Shown: positions 11,011 to 24,133, counted from the stretch's first letter. The stretch is DNA of 64,000 nt from Vitellaria paradoxa (GCA_019916065.1 CM034236.1:25182358-25246357), one strand, 5' to 3'. Notes: generated from the letters alone by a model not told the origin. Numbers and translations are program-made.

Positions 11011-11768
11011 TGATGAGAAAGTGAAAGGATCTTTATATTTAATCCAACAAGGTTTCCCACTTCAAGAATCAACACAACCCCAACCCGTGGAGAGGCAATG
11101 ATTCGGTTTTGAGGGAAGGGACAAGCCAAGGAACCAACTCACAATAGAAACAAGTTCTAAGGTAACTTGATTATCAAAGATAAAATAGTCAATTGGCTAA
11201 AATGACTAAGTCCAAGTTCTTTCAAGAAGCAAGGAAGAAAAGTCTCTCAAATTGATTTTCAAATCTGAAAAATTACATCCTATTCACCTTGGTGGCCGGC
11301 CACCTTACTTATAATACTAATATTTCAATCTTGGAACATCCCTCCAAGAATAGGAAAGGCCAAAAGACAAGCTTAAATGGCATTAACTCAAAAGGCCCTC
11401 ATTGGCTAGCAATTAGGGCATTCATTGCATCAGTTCATTAACTCCAAATCAATTAAAACATGCATTAAATAAGGTCTTAAATACAAAAAACAATAAAAGA
11501 CTGAAATGGGCTTGACTCTTGACATGGTAGACTTGAGTCTTCATCTTTGGCCAAATAAGAGGCCACCATGTGGCTGCCACCTAGCCTTTAACTAATCTCC
11601 ATTTGGCAATCCCCTTTGTCCACTTGGCAAAGAACTTGGCACTTGAATTCTTCTCTTTGGCCGATTGCTTCCTCTTGTCCAAAAGCTTCCATGATCAAAC
11701 TTTGGAGTTCCTTTGCTTTGGCTCTAGTTATGGGACCTTGATAGCTTAATGATGGAGCTCCTTCATCA
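11011..11768 (-). repeat. 5' LTR of the CRM-like element
   Basis: 758 bp, bounded by TGATGA and TCATCA, followed by the TSD AGGGC. It is almost identical to 4535-5293. Visible differences include A/G in 'GAGGGAAAGG' versus 'GAGGGAAGGG', a T/C-plus-indel in an A-rich run, and G/A in 'GGCCGAATA'. Confidence 0.95.
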
Positions 11769-13089
11769 AGGGCTTTATTTAGGTTGTAATGGGGTCAAGA
11801 GTTTTATGAGTTGCCAAGAAAAGGATGATTCATTCAAAATATGCCTTGGAAAAATCTTAACATGACCTGAATTTCCCAATTGTTCCCTTTTCTCTCTTTA
11901 TCTTAATTTTTCTTTCTTCTCACATTTCTCTTTGTTCATCCCACATTGTATAACTACTAAGAGAGATAAGAATTTTTAATTTCCTAACCATTCTCACGTA
12001 CAATATTTGATTTGGCTTCCTCATTTATTTATTTTTTAATTGAAATGGAAATAGGGGAATTGGGCATAATTATATAACACTCTAAATTGGACAAAATTGA
12101 TCTTACTCTTCCGATTCACACATTTCTCTCAAACTAATTTCATACACTCTCCCTCATCCAACCCTAACCCAAAATATTGTTCCCAAGGCACATTGGGTGG
12201 TTAATTATGAATCATAGGCTTAGGGACTTATGTTTGGGTTATTTCAAGAAATTTTAATATTCATTCAAGCTCAAATTGGTTCCTAAGGATAATGTAACAA
12301 AGAAAGGTCATTATGGCTCAAAAAATCCAAATAAGACCTAGTTTCATTTTCTAAGCTCCAATTTGTTCTCATAAAGTTCAAAAAACATTTCATTGCTTAA
12401 CTTAAAGTTGCATTCCCTCATCATAAGTTCAAATAAAAAAAATAAAGCTATTCAATAGAAATGATAGGAAAAAATTTTTATCCAGATTAAAATGTATATC
12501 ACTCATCAAGAATGTGGAATGCTCAATGCTTACATGGTACTAGTCTCCACTACATGAAGGATCACATTCACAAAATAAAATAAGAAATTCCCTATCATGA
12601 ACTCATGTTTCATAATTCATTTACTTCAAATTCAGTTTCAAGTAACTTTAAAAATATAGGTTCAACAAGATCAAACACATAAAGTCATTATTTCACAAGC
12701 AGTCATTATTTAGTCACAATTTGATCATTCACCATGCATTAAGAGTAAGTAATATTTAAACTTCAAAACATCTTCTTTCATTAATCCCAATTTGGTTACA
12801 AAAATTTAGAGCTATGTTCAATTCATGATTCCCACAAGATCAATCTTCACCAAAGGTGTGGTAAGTTCAAATCACTTTCAAGATCAGTTCAAAATGGAAA
12901 CAAAGACAAAATGATTCTAGGTTATCACTTCTATCCAAAAATCTAATAAAGACCTAGACTAGTGAAATAAACATTTCAAAGAACTAAGTGCCCTAATTTA
13001 TCAGATCATAGGTATAAAAAGGAGGGTCATCAGTCACATGGCTACTCTTGCCCTTTCTTCATTTCTTCCTAATCATTCTGTAACTTCTC
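11769..13089 (-). other. Decayed Athila-type element: presumed 3' non-coding part
   Basis: AT-rich and non-coding. It lies downstream (minus strand) of the decayed third-ORF remnant at 13090-14120, where Athila elements have a long untranslated stretch. Assignment is by position only; no independent motif is seen. Confidence 0.4.
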
Positions 13090-14120
13090 TTACCCCCTTC
13101 TCAAAATGCCTTGCTCATCCTTAATACCTCTCACTTATTCTCGAATCTCATCATGCCTCTCCTCAAGCCGAGCTAAAGTCTCTTCAGTGGATGGAGAAGC
13201 CACCCTCCTTAGCTAACTCTTAAATCTCTTTATGGAAAAAGCAGTGATAAGCCCCAAAGGGTTAGCTTTATCTATGCTTGATCTCATTTTCACTCCTTCT
13301 TTCTTTACAAACTCTATAATAAATAAAAAGAAGTCTTGAAAAACCCATCTTGCTCCTTGCAGCAGTAGTTATGGTATCCCAAACATGTTGGGCCAAATCA
13401 ATGGTCAATCCTATGGCAATGGCATACATCAATAAAGCTCTTTCATAGTTCACAACAGAAGTGTTCATCAAAGGCATAAGCTAAACATGTGAGGAGGTGG
13501 AGTGCATTATACTTTTTACTTCATTTCTTTCTTTTCATTCTCAGTTTGTCTCAATCTCTCTCTATCTTTTAGAGCTTGAGCCAATTCACCTCTACATGGC
13601 CTCTCATTTTCTAAATAAGGGAATCTAAGATTATCCACTCTTTCGAGCCCAAAGAAATTTACTACACTTTGTGAAATTAATGTCTTTTTCCCTCATTCTT
13701 GTATATAAACAATCTTCATCATCTTTCTAGAAACATTTCACATTTGCATAGAACTCTCATACTAAAGTCACTACTGCCTGACCTCTAAGCTCAACAAATT
13801 TCACCTAATTTCTCTCTTCAAAATTCCGCTTCAGTTGATACCCTAAGATTGGTGATGTTCTAAGTTAATTCCTCTCTCAGCTATCACAGGCATGTATGCC
13901 CAATGTGTCTTAATTTCTGACTCTGCATTCAAATATGCGAACATATAGGAATAACACTCGAGTTCAAGGGCAGTACCACATAAGTTCAATTTATTAAGGT
14001 ATTTCTTTAGTGATTTGGGCTGGTGGTGGGTCAGGTTGGGCTAAAGAAGAAGCAGCGCCCTTGGTTTTCTTTGTCTTGGGGTTGGTTTTGATTTTCTTGG
14101 GGGTTTCTGATCATAGGAGC
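13090..14120 (-). pseudogene. Decayed Athila-type third ORF (plant transposon-protein-like domain)
   Basis: Broken minus-strand coding remnant. The stretch near 13400-13480 (RALLMYAIAIGLTIDLA) matches RALLLYAIATDVPIDLA in the intact Athila third ORF at 38272-39585. The stretch near 13570-13680 (FFGLERVDNLRFPYLENE) matches FLDIPRVADPGYPFPEDS of the same protein. Stops and frameshifts interrupt it throughout. The likely N-terminal region is near 14100, rich in Q, N and K. It is separated from its upstream pol remnant (51725-54240) by the copia insertion. Limits are approximate. Confidence 0.7.
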
Positions 14121-14346
14121 CAGATGCTCCTTAGTTTTGTTGGGATGTATGCCCTAAAGTCATATATTAAATGATAAATTGATTTTATTTTAACAAAGAA
14201 TAAACTGGGGTTGGAGTTCAATTATACCTTTTTAGTGGAGTAAGGTATAATTATTAGGGGATGTATTCGTAATTATGAGATAATTATGGGTAATTTCTTA
14301 ATTAGCCAACTTAAGTTTATTTGCACCTAGGTCCTCTGCTCTTGCT

Positions 14347-16133
14347 TGATTGTGCATATTTTCTGCTTTATTATCATGGTTACATGGTTGATTATATGTG
14401 AGTTATTTGTTAGAAATCCCATTTGTTATTGCTAAATGTGAATTTTGATCAAATTATGGGATTTTGCAGGGTTATGTGACCAAATTGAGAAGAAAAGAAG
14501 CAAATATGAGCTGAAGGAGGCAAGGAGCTGAAGATGGACCTGATGGGTGCCCCACAGAGACCACGAGCGCCCCACCCAAAATCAGATGGGCGCCCCTCAT
14601 TATTCACGGGCGCCCCTCAGTGGTCACGGGCACCCTACCCTTAATCAGATAGGCACCCGCTAAGAGGGTTTTTGGGGTTGTTTCGTTGGGGACTTCATCA
14701 AATACTTTGGACAACTAAGCCATGGGCACCCCTCATTATTCACGGGCGCCCATGATGACTTTTCCAGCACACATGCAGAAAAAAGTTTGAGTTGTAATTT
14801 TACCCTTACGCCCCTTGTGTTATGTACTAATGTAAATAGAATACTTCTGATGTAGGGGGATGTTCGCAACCCTACGTAAGCTTTAGGTTTTGTTTCTTGA
14901 GAGTTTTTTTGAGAATTTTACATTACACTTCGCACCTAAGGTTAAGGTTCTGATTTTGCTTTGGATTATTCAAGCTTTGTTTCATCTTCCCATTCAGATT
15001 AACTTGTAAGTTACATTCATTACTTCGTTTTAATTAAAGGTTCATTATTCTCTATCGCTTTGTTCTTTATTTTCGCTCCGTAGTACTTCGTAGTCTTTTT
15101 TTGTGATTGATTTGTTTTCAAAATCGCTTTAAACCCCTTCGATCTACTTCATTTTTGTGTTTGAGTATATAATGAAGATAATTCCTTTTTCAAAAGGCTT
15201 CGTTTATGCTTTCGCAATGTTGGGCTAGGGTTTGTTCTTGGCTTCAAGCCATTGAAGGTGGTGTGGTAGTTTGGTGAACTCAAATGTAAGATTCTTTTCA
15301 ATGAAACATATTTTTTATTCGAATTGGAATTTTGTAGTAAGCTAGGGTCCTTTCAAAATCAACTCATCTGTGTTATAACCATAACTTGGTTACAAGTATT
15401 CATTTGTGCACACCAAGTGCTTAGTTCAATGTCCCGGTGAGTTAGACTCTTATTTTCCAAAACCCAAATTTGGTTTACTTTCGGAATCAATCACCCGTGT
15501 TATAACTAAAGCTTGGTTACGATTGGCCACTCGTGCACACCATGTGGTTGGTTCAATGATCGAGTGATTTGTAACCTATTTTCATAAAACCATAACATGA
15601 GGTTTTCTTAAGAAATTGGCTCATCCATGTTACAATCGAAACCTGGTTATGAGTTAACGCTCATGCATACCAGGTGTTCGATTCAATGTCCCGATGAGTC
15701 CGAAACTAACTTCAAAAGCCTCCGCTTACTTTGAGTTCCATAAATTAGGTTTTAATGAAATATCTTCCGACCTAGCAAAGCATGTGCGATTGCTAGGTTG
15801 AGTAACAAACGCGTTTGAGTAAACCATTACCATCCCACTACTGGATTTGGTTCGAAGCCAAGATTGTCTTCGTTATTTTATTTGCAGTGTTTTTATTTTA
15901 ATTTAGAATCACAATTCCTACACTCCATCATTCTCAATCCAACCATATTCAAACACCTTGTAAATCTAAAATTAGTTTAAATTAACTTAGGTTCACCTAC
16001 TAACTAAGAGAACAAGTCTAGAGTTTTTAACAAAGCGCTCCCTGTGGAGATGACCTCGGTTCTCACCAAGTAAGACTGCGACCACCCTCTTGCACTTAAG
16101 AGGTAGAACCCGAACATATTTTAGGGTTGGTCA
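14347..16133 (+). mobile_element. Solo LTR, Athila-like (copy D)
   Basis: 1787 bp, TGATTGTGCA..GGTTGGTCA, matching the end style of the Athila LTRs (TGATTGAGCA..GATCGGTCA). Flanks are TTGCT (14342-14346) and TTGCC (16134-16138), a 5-bp TSD with one mismatch. The copia 3' LTR is uninterrupted at the equivalent place (~50107). The 3' end carries 'CTCCCTGTGGAGATGACC' as in the Athila LTRs. It contains a palindrome array. Confidence 0.88.
14545..14751 (+). promoter_or_regulatory. GGGCGCCC palindrome array in solo LTR D
   Basis: Copies at 14545, 14565, 14588, 14608, 14628, 14651, 14724 and 14744. Three are perfect (14588, 14608, 14744); the rest are mainly single transitions. Steps are 20, 23, 20, 20 and 23 bp, the same 20/23 rhythm as in the full-length Athila LTR. 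Confidence 0.6.
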
Positions 16134-16433
16134 TTGCCTATATAAAGGATCAGCCTGTTAGGTTGCCCACACAACCCTAGACATCAGAAAACCCTAAGAA
16201 GATCCTAATAGGAGAAAGAGTAGAAAACCTAGGTGTCTTAACCATCAAAAAAAGAAAAGTTCAAGAAACCAATATCAAATCAAGAAATAACAAAAGGTTA
16301 GTTTTGTTTATTAATTTAATTTCACTTTTGTATTTTGAATACAATTATGTAAAGAAATTTATAATTTTTCATGCATGATCGATCCGAAATTGTTTTTTAA
16401 AACCTATTCAGTTGCATTGTTGATTCTAACAAT

Positions 16434-16445
16434 TGGTATCAGAGC
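16434..16445 (+). promoter_or_regulatory. Primer-binding site, initiator Met tRNA (copia element)
   Basis: TGGTATCAGAGC, two bases after the 5' LTR end. Confidence 0.93.
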
Positions 16446-18335
16446 GGTCTCGCATGATTCTTTATAACATCTTGTTTGTTCATGGAATTAAATTAAGTTT
16501 TAATTTATCTATGCGAGTTGTATTGATTAATTGCTATCCAGAATATTAATTAAAATTAGATTTTAGTTAATATGAGAAGAAAAAGAAATCCTCACCAAGA
16601 ACGGGTTTGTTGAATATTTTTTTTATTTGGCCAAAGAGTTGGACACAAAAAAAGGGTTTCTCTGTTTTTTTATTTTAATTATTTTTTGAAATTATTTCTA
16701 AAAAAAAAAAAATTTCCGGCGGCCACGAATGGTTCACTGGAATCCTAATCCTACAAGAGGATGGATGTGGTGTCTTGCACAATCCCAAAAGGTTTGGAAT
16801 TCTAGCGCGTTACCCGCATAGGAATGACATTTTGGAAAGGTTTCCTTTTGTGGGTTTTGATTCCATGCTTCTCGGTGCACCACAACTAATGTACATAGCT
16901 GGCAGCAAGCCTTCCAAGTGCTGGAATTAGACTAAGGCTCTATTTGCCTGTCGATTTTTCTAAAAACTGTGTTATTTGGCCCTTTTTGCATCAAAATAAA
17001 TTCGTTTTGAATCCAATTTTTTTTCTGTAACTTTCCAACAACCTAAACAATAGTTTTAAAAGTTAAAATTCAATTTTTGAATTTTTTAAATATTTTTAAA
17101 ATTATAGGTTGTTTAAAAGTTTAGAAAATAAGGTTTTTGGTTCAAAACGAAGCCAAGTTCTTTCCTAATTTTTTCTCTCTAGTTCTGGACATTCTTTAAT
17201 GTATGATTAAAGATTTGCAATTAATTAATATAATGTTAGGAATTAATAATTGTTATTAATTCTAAACTTTACATAATAATTCATATGTTACAATTTTATT
17301 GTCGTTTAAAATTATTTGGTTATGAATGGTTATATATGCTTGTTATAAATGTGACATGGGGATCTCTCTTTTGGTTGGTCAATAGGAAAAGATTGTATAA
17401 ATTTATGTGGAAGGCTTGTACAGGGCAATAAACCTGGTTTTCCCGTGAAAGGGCACGTTTATTGGTTTCCTTATTTCTTCCTTTAATTTTTTTTTTTTTT
17501 CTCTTCCAACTATTTAGAAATTATGTATGCCCATTTGTGGGCATAGGCATTATGTAATTTTTGAATGTTGAAGAAACAAAGAGGAAGAAGGAGACCAAGC
17601 AGGCCGAGTTCAACCTTATGTTATAGATTTTGCATAGATTTTCTATTGTAGACCGGAAATCAAAGATGTTGTTTACGTTTATGCATATTTATACTGCGCG
17701 TGATGTTATTATATTTGATAATATACATGTTGTGCATGCATGCAAGAAAAACTTTTTTTAAAATCCATGAACTTAAAAAGGAAAAATCATTCATAACTTG
17801 CTTTGAAATTTTGTAAAAGAAAGTCTTTTTCAAAATTAAATTTTATTTTTTGAAAATAAAAGAAAGCAAGACATGAATAATAAATTTTAAAGTATCCTCA
17901 AATTTAAAATTCAAGTGTTGGTCTTCCATTATCAGTTCATAGTAAGATGAGGATAAGCATCTCAAGTCATCTTCGAGTGACCGTTTCCCACGGAAGGTGC
18001 TTATTCTCATTGGTTACAAGATTGAATCTCTTAGGATAAGGATGATTGAGATGGTGTAAGGATGATTCTCCCCACGAGAACACTTGCTTACAACGGTTGT
18101 CTTACATTCGAGATAATGGTGTGCACTTGATCAAAAGGAAAATAACTGTTGGCCCCACGACTTAGTTATTTTACTTTTGAAGACCAAATAGAGGGTATTA
18201 TAATATCATATGGTATGAGATGCCTAGTTGATATTGTAAAGGATATCATCCTATTAATCATATAGGTGGCATTTGACTTCCCCACGAAGCATGTTATTTA
18301 TATGGATTAAGTCCCTTTGTATTCATTTATAGTGT
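16446..18335 (+). other. Copia untranslated leader, left part
   Basis: 1.9 kb with no coding signal. The leader resumes at 28552 and gag starts at 28682. It has several A and T homopolymers. Confidence 0.75.
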
Positions 18336-19896
18336 TGTTATCCCAAATAGCAACACTAGAGGGGGGTGAATTGGGTTGCTTAAAAAAATTTACAAATAAA
18401 AATTTCAACCCTAAAACAAATATGTCAAGATGAAAAGGATAATCAAATATAAAATGCACCAAAAAAATTATTCAATATTTGTGGATGAAGAGTGAGTGCT
18501 AGTGTTTGCAATAAATATAAAGAGAAGGAAGAAGAAGTAAACACAATCAATTTATAGTGGTTCGGCTTTAATGTTGCCTACATCCACTCCCCAAGGCCTT
18601 CCTTGAGATTTATCCACTATTATTTGAAGAGCTTATTACACGCTTCCTAAGGTGCTAGAAACCTTTCCCAAGTGATTTTATCCCCAAATCACTCACATAA
18701 GTCTCTCTCAAAGAAAGTATCTTGTTTTGGTTCTAACACTTGAACCAAAACCAACAAAAGCTCACCCAACTCTCACAAATTAAAAGGGCTTTAAATTTCC
18801 CTTTCTTACAGCAACAATGATGAGTTTGAAACTCAATCAAATCAAAAAGAAACTCTCAGAAGTTGAATATGAAAGATGAAGCACAAGTGTGAGAAAAAAT
18901 CACTCTATGTTTGCAAAGTTATGGAATTTCTTGTATCTCTTTGTAAACACTTCTTTCTTGCCTTGTTCATCCCCTTGAATCTGAGTTTGAGGCTCTATTT
19001 ATAGATGAAAATCTGCAAATGGCCGTTACTAAGTGAAAGGACACTTTTGCCCTTGAAAGAAATTGAATTTCCTTACTTCTAATGCTGTCTTTCAGATTCA
19101 GATTTTCTGAGATATATTTGTGACTATTTTTCACCCTCATAACATTCAAATCTGACATTGCCTCAGAGTAAGGACTTTGTAGATGTATAAGTCCGCTATC
19201 ATATTTCAAAGTTTGAGCTTCATCCAACGGTTAGATAGTCAAACATGGCTTTTGAACCGAGACCAGCTTCTGATAGCTTTTTCTGACATTCTGAATCTGT
19301 ATTTCTAGTTTAAGCTTCTGTTTCACCATGATACTTTTAGAATTAGAAGAAAATTAAACTACAAAAGTTGTAGCTTTTTGAGTCTTCTTTTCACACACCA
19401 AAAATCATAACTTGTAAAGATGTATAGTATAAGTTAAATCTCAAAAACTAAGACTAGCTCCAGAATCCAGAATTAAAAACTTTTCTGTAATGACTAATAT
19501 TCCAACTCATGGTTTGATATCTTAACATCGGATCAACAAAAATGTCCCTTCGGTACAGTTGTAGATATACAAGTCTAGTTTACTATATTAAAATTTCATG
19601 ATAATTGAACTGTTGGATCTTAAGATATCATCTATATACTGACATGTGTCTGATTTCTCTGTTTACCCGAGTTAACCTCTAGTTCAAATCCTCATCTTAC
19701 TTCGATTTCTATTACTCCCAACTTTGAAATTCCTTTATTCCTTCCTCCAAATTATGTGAAAATATCTAAAAAATAATATCAATCTCTTCCAACTCTATTA
19801 TCTTGAATCTATCAAATGAATTGTAACATTTCATACAATATCTATTTGAAAATTAATTTTGAAAATTTAATTCAATGTTTGTTATCATCAAAATCA
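18336..19896 (-). repeat. Copia-type LTR, left copy of the composite (LTR1)
   Basis: Nearly the same as 26987-28551. On the minus strand it starts TGATTTTGATGATAACA and ends GGGATAACA, a familiar plant copia LTR pattern. No PPT is present at its internal edge; it joins directly to a Tekay gag. The left flank (AGTGT) does not match the right flank of LTR2 (ATTAT). Confidence 0.85.
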
Positions 19897-22800
19897 ATGT
19901 CAGTGTTGGAGTATGAGAGGAAATTCTCAGACCTATCAAAGTATGCACCTGAGTTAGTCTCCACTACTCATTTGAAATGCAGGAGGTTTGAGAGGGGATT
20001 GAGACCAACTCTGAGGAACAAAATGGTAATGTTGGGGCTAGAGGATTATGAGACTCTGGTAAACCGGGCCATGACAGTGGAAAGGGACTTGAATGAGACC
20101 AAAGTTATCTATGAAAGTCGACGAGGCAAGATGATGGGGACTCAACTAGAAGGCGTTAGCAGAAAAAGAGCTAAGGGTAACTCATCCACTTCACAGATGC
20201 AATTATCCTATCAGGAGAGTACAACACCTAGACTATCAAGGAAATTTGAAAGCACTTCTCAAAGGTTGATCATATGTTTTAATTGCAAGCAACCAGGGCA
20301 TAAGAGCACTGAATGCCCTAAGGCTAGAGGACAAAATGAATCCATGAGGCAGATGAGAAACGGACAGGGTGGAGATGAGAAAGTGTGTTATGGGTGTGGA
20401 AAGACAGGGCATATTCAGAAGTTTTGCCCTCAGAGTCAGCAGGGTGTAGGAAGAAGGATGACATAACCTAGACAGTGGTTACAGGGAGCCCGCCCATCGG
20501 CCTCCCAATCAGTACAGTAGCAGTATCAGCAGAGGAGTGTCCCACAAAAGACGATGCAAGCTGGAACATCACAACAGTCAAGGGTGAACCCGCCGGGACA
20601 AAGGTTTCGTCGGCCACAGAATATTCAGCCACAGGGTAGAGTGTTTACAGTGGCACAACAGGAGGCGCCAGCTGAGCCATTGGTGACAAGAGGTATTTTT
20701 CGTGTCTATTCATCAAATGCCATTGTACTCTTAGACATGGGAGCATCCTATTCATTTGTTGCCGCGTCATTTATGTATGCATTGGGATTGGATGTTAGCC
20801 CCTTAGAATTGTTTTTGCATGTTGAGACCCCCATAGCGGGATTTTCTTCTTTGACTCAAGTGTGTAAGGGATGTGGACTAAGGGTAACTGATGTATTTGA
20901 TGGGCGAGAGTTCGTCTCAACTTTTGACTTAATTGTATTGGAAATGAGGGGTTTTGATGTCATACTTGGAATGGATTGGCTTATGTCCTACCAAGCTATG
21001 ATTGACTGTAATAAGCGTAAGGTGACCTTAACTACACCAGAGGGGGATCAAATTCGCTTCTTTACAGACTGGTGTGAAATAAAAAAAGCGTCACTTTTGA
21101 AAAATCAGAGAAAAGATGAATTGTGTAGTCTATTTGCTTGCATGGTTATAGAAGAAGATGATGGGGAACAGAGAGTTGAATTGCCTAGAGTTGTGAATGA
21201 ATTTCCTAAGGTGTTTCCTGAAGAAATGTTTGGGTTGCCACCTGAAAGGGAAGTGGAATTTTGTATTGATTTGGTTCCGGGCACCAAACCCATCTCCATT
21301 CCACCCTACAGCTTGGCACCGGCAGAGTTAGCAGAATTGAAGACACAGGTGGAGGAATTGTTAGCCAAGGGATTCATCCGGCCAAGCACTTCACCTTGGG
21401 GTGCGCCGGCATTATTTACAGCTAAGAAAGATGGGACTTTGAGAATGTGAATTGATTACAGGAAATTGAACAGGGTGACCATTAAGAATAGATACCCATT
21501 GCCAAGAATCGACGATTTGTTTGATCAGTTGAAGGGATCAATGGTGTTTTCAAAGATTGATCTACGATCCGGGTACCATCAAGTGAGGATAAGGAAAGAA
21601 GACATTCCAAAGACGGCATTCAGAACTCGGTATGGTCATTATGAGTTTCTGGTTATGCCTTTTGGTTTAACAAATGCACCAGCAGTCTCTATGGACTTAA
21701 TGAATCGAGTCTTTAGAGATTACTTGGATGAGTTTGTGGTGGTATTCATAGATGATGTCTTGGTGTATTCTAAGTCAGAAGAAGAACATGAACAACATTT
21801 GAGGCTTGTACTACAAAGGTTGAAAGATCATCAGTTATATGCTAAGCTGAGCAAATGTGAGTTCTGGCTTAGAAAGGTTAAATTCCTAGGACATGTGGTC
21901 TTAGAGGAAGGAGTAGCAGTAGACCCATCCAAAATTGAAGCTATTTTGGAATGGTCTCAACCGAAGTCCGTATTTGAGATCTGTAGTTTCCTTGGGTTGG
22001 CAGGATACTACAGAAGGTTTGTCTCGGATTTTTCTAGATTAGCGGCCCCGCTAACTAGATTAACCCGAAAGGGGATCAAATTTGAATGGAGTGATGTATG
22101 TGAAAGATCATTTCAAGAGATAAAAAGAAGATTGACTACTGCACCAGTGTTGGTTATCCCAGAGAGGGGAGCCGGTTACTTGGTATATGGTGATGTGTCA
22201 CGAGAAGGACTTGGGTGTGTTCTTATGCAGAATGGGCGAGTGGTGGCCTATGGGTCAAGACAGTTGAAGAATCATGAAAAGAATTATCCAGTAGATGATT
22301 TGGAGCTGGCAGCAGTCATTTTTGCCCTAAAGAGTTGGAGACATTACTTGTATGGTGAGAAATTTGAAGTATTCTCGGATCATAAAAGTTTGAAATATAT
22401 TTTTACTCAGAGAGACCTGAATTTGAGGCAACGGTGGTGGATGGAATATATGGAGGACTATGACTTTGAATTGCATTATCATCCAGGCAAAGCTAATGTA
22501 GTTGCAGATGCCTTAAGCAGGAAGAGTAGAAGAACTATGGCTTGTATAGCAGTTAAAGAATGGGAATTGATGGGGACATTGAATGAGTTTGAATTGGAAC
22601 TAAAAGAGGGAGAGGAACAAGGGATGTTGCACACTGTGGTCACCCGGCCAGTCTTAATTAATAGAGTAATTGAGGCTCAGAAGTTAGATGAGGAAACTAA
22701 TGATGTTTGTAATAAAATAAAGTATCAAGTGGATATTCCAGGCTAGACAGTGGGTGATGATGGAGTGGTCAAATACCAAGGGAGAATCTTTGTGCCCTCC

Positions 22801-24078
22801 TCTGTTAGAGAGGAAGGCTTGAGGGAATTTCATCATTCCTGGTTAACAGTGCATCCGGGAGGTACAAAAATGTATCATGACTTAAAGAGGCAATTTTATT
22901 GGGCAAGAAAGAAGAAGGGTGTGGCGGAGTTTATTAGCAAGTGTCTAACTTGTCAGCAAGTGAAGGCAGAGCATCAAAGACCGACTGGATTGTTACAGCC
23001 TTTGCCAATATCCAAGTGGAAGTGGGAAAATGTGACTATGGATTTTGTGTCAGGGTTACCAAGGACAAAAAGAGGTTGTGATGCCATATGGGTGATTGTT
23101 GATCGGTTGACCAAGTCGGCTCATTTCTTGCCAATGCGAATGACGGATTCAATGGACTCTTTAGCTCGATTATACATTCGGGAAATTGTGAGGTTGCATG
23201 GAACGCTAGTGTCTATTGTTTCAGATCGGGACTCTCGTTTCGTTTCTCGCTTCTGGCAGAGTTTTCAAGCAGCCATGGGGGCAGAGTTGTGTTTTAGTAT
23301 GGCTTATCATCCCGAAACTGATGGACAATCGGAACAAACAATTTAGATTTTAGAAGATATGCTTTGAGCTTGTGTGTTGGACTTTAAAGGTAGTTCGGAG
23401 GATCATTTGCCACTGGTGGAATTTGCTTATAATAACAGTTACCAGGCTAGCATTGAAATGGCACCATTTGAGGCATTGTATGGAAGACCGTGTAGATCAC
23501 CGGTGTGTTGGACACAAGTTGGAGAAGCGGCCATGATTGGGCCAGAATTAGTTCGTGAGACTAATGAAAAGATTAAGGTAATTAGGCAAAGACTAGAGAC
23601 AGCACGTAGTTGCCAAAAGAGTTATGCAGATCAAAGAAGGAGACCCTTGGAGTTTCAGGTGGGAGATCACGTATTTCTAAAAGTGTCGCCACAGAAGGGA
23701 CAGTACAGATTTAGCAAGCGAGGGAAGTTGTCTCCCAGATGCATTGGCCCGTTTGAAATACTAGCACGAGTTGGAGAGGTTGCTTACCGATTGGCATTGC
23801 CACCCCAAATGTCGGGAGTGCACAAAGTTTTTCATGTTTCTATGTTGCGTAAGTACATTCCAAACCCTACTCATGTGCTGAATTGGACTGAATTAGAAAT
23901 AGACTCGGATGTGAAGTATGAAGTGCAACCGGTTCAAATTTTGGATGCTCGAAACCAGGTGCTACGGGGTAAAACAATTCCTTTGGTTCGAGTGTTATGG
24001 AAACATCATGGAGTGGAAAAATCAACTTGGGAACGTGAGCTCGAGATGCGGGAACGCTATCCTCATTTGTTTTCTTAA
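19897..24078 (+). pseudogene. Tekay-type gag-pol, 5'-truncated, six nonsense codons, one frame
   Basis: A single reading frame covers the whole stretch with stops at 20464, 20518, 21448, 22744, 23344 and 23365 and no frameshift. Gag ends with two CCHC knuckles (CFNCKQPGHKSTEC and CYGCGKTGHIQKFC, 20275-20450). Protease has LLDMGAS (~20730). RT has the FIDD active site (~21745), followed by RNase H (~22180-22500) and integrase with zinc finger (~22820-22970) and catalytic core with SDRDSRF (~23220). The C-terminal chromodomain (~23925-24075, VRVLWKHHG, STWERELEMRERYPHLF) is typical of Tekay chromoviruses and in that family binds modified histone tails. Several stops are consistent with C-to-T change of CAG or CGA codons. 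Non-functional because of stops and the missing start. Confidence 0.93.
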
Positions 24079-24106
24079 GATAATGTTGTGTACTAAATTT
24101 CGAGGA

Positions 24107-24133
24107 CGAAATTTTTTTTAAAGGGGGGGAGAA
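24107..24133 (+). promoter_or_regulatory. Polypurine tract of the Tekay-type element
   Basis: An A/T run then AAAGGGGGGGAGAA directly before the LTR start. The preceding 'TTCGAGGACGAAATTT' is a common lead-in to the PPT of this clade. Confidence 0.93.

Larger units (their letters stand above)
4535..11768 (-). mobile_element. Complete young CRM-like Ty3/gypsy chromovirus, 7234 bp
   Basis: Two LTRs of 759 and 758 bp, both TGATGA..TCATCA, flank a PBS for initiator Met tRNA, one uninterrupted gag-pol ORF and a PPT. TSD AGGGC is present on both sides (4530-4534 and 11769-11773). By eye the LTRs differ at about three substitutions or single-base indels, so the insertion is recent. The pol sequence, the Met PBS and an ORF running into the 3' LTR fit the CRM (centromeric retrotransposon) clade. 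The element inserted in what appears to be the 3' non-coding part of a decayed Athila element. It has the structural parts of an autonomous element. Confidence 0.93.
14138..16431 (+). repeat. 5' LTR of the copia element (internally deleted, interrupted)
   Basis: Without the solo LTR at 14347-16133 it has only ~500 bp, against 1276 bp for the 3' LTR. About 777 bp corresponding to 49188-49964 are missing, joined at 'CAAAGAATAAACT'. The junction is at 14210 or nearby. Confidence 0.88.

Noticed and set aside
13268..13477. A separate small host gene on the minus strand
   Set aside because: Its sequence matches part of the Athila third ORF at 38272-39585, so it is a decayed element fragment.
18967..19227. 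86-aa ORF repeated at 27622-27882
   Set aside because: It lies inside both copia-type LTRs and is conserved only as LTR sequence. It has no PBS/PPT or promoter relation suggesting a gene.
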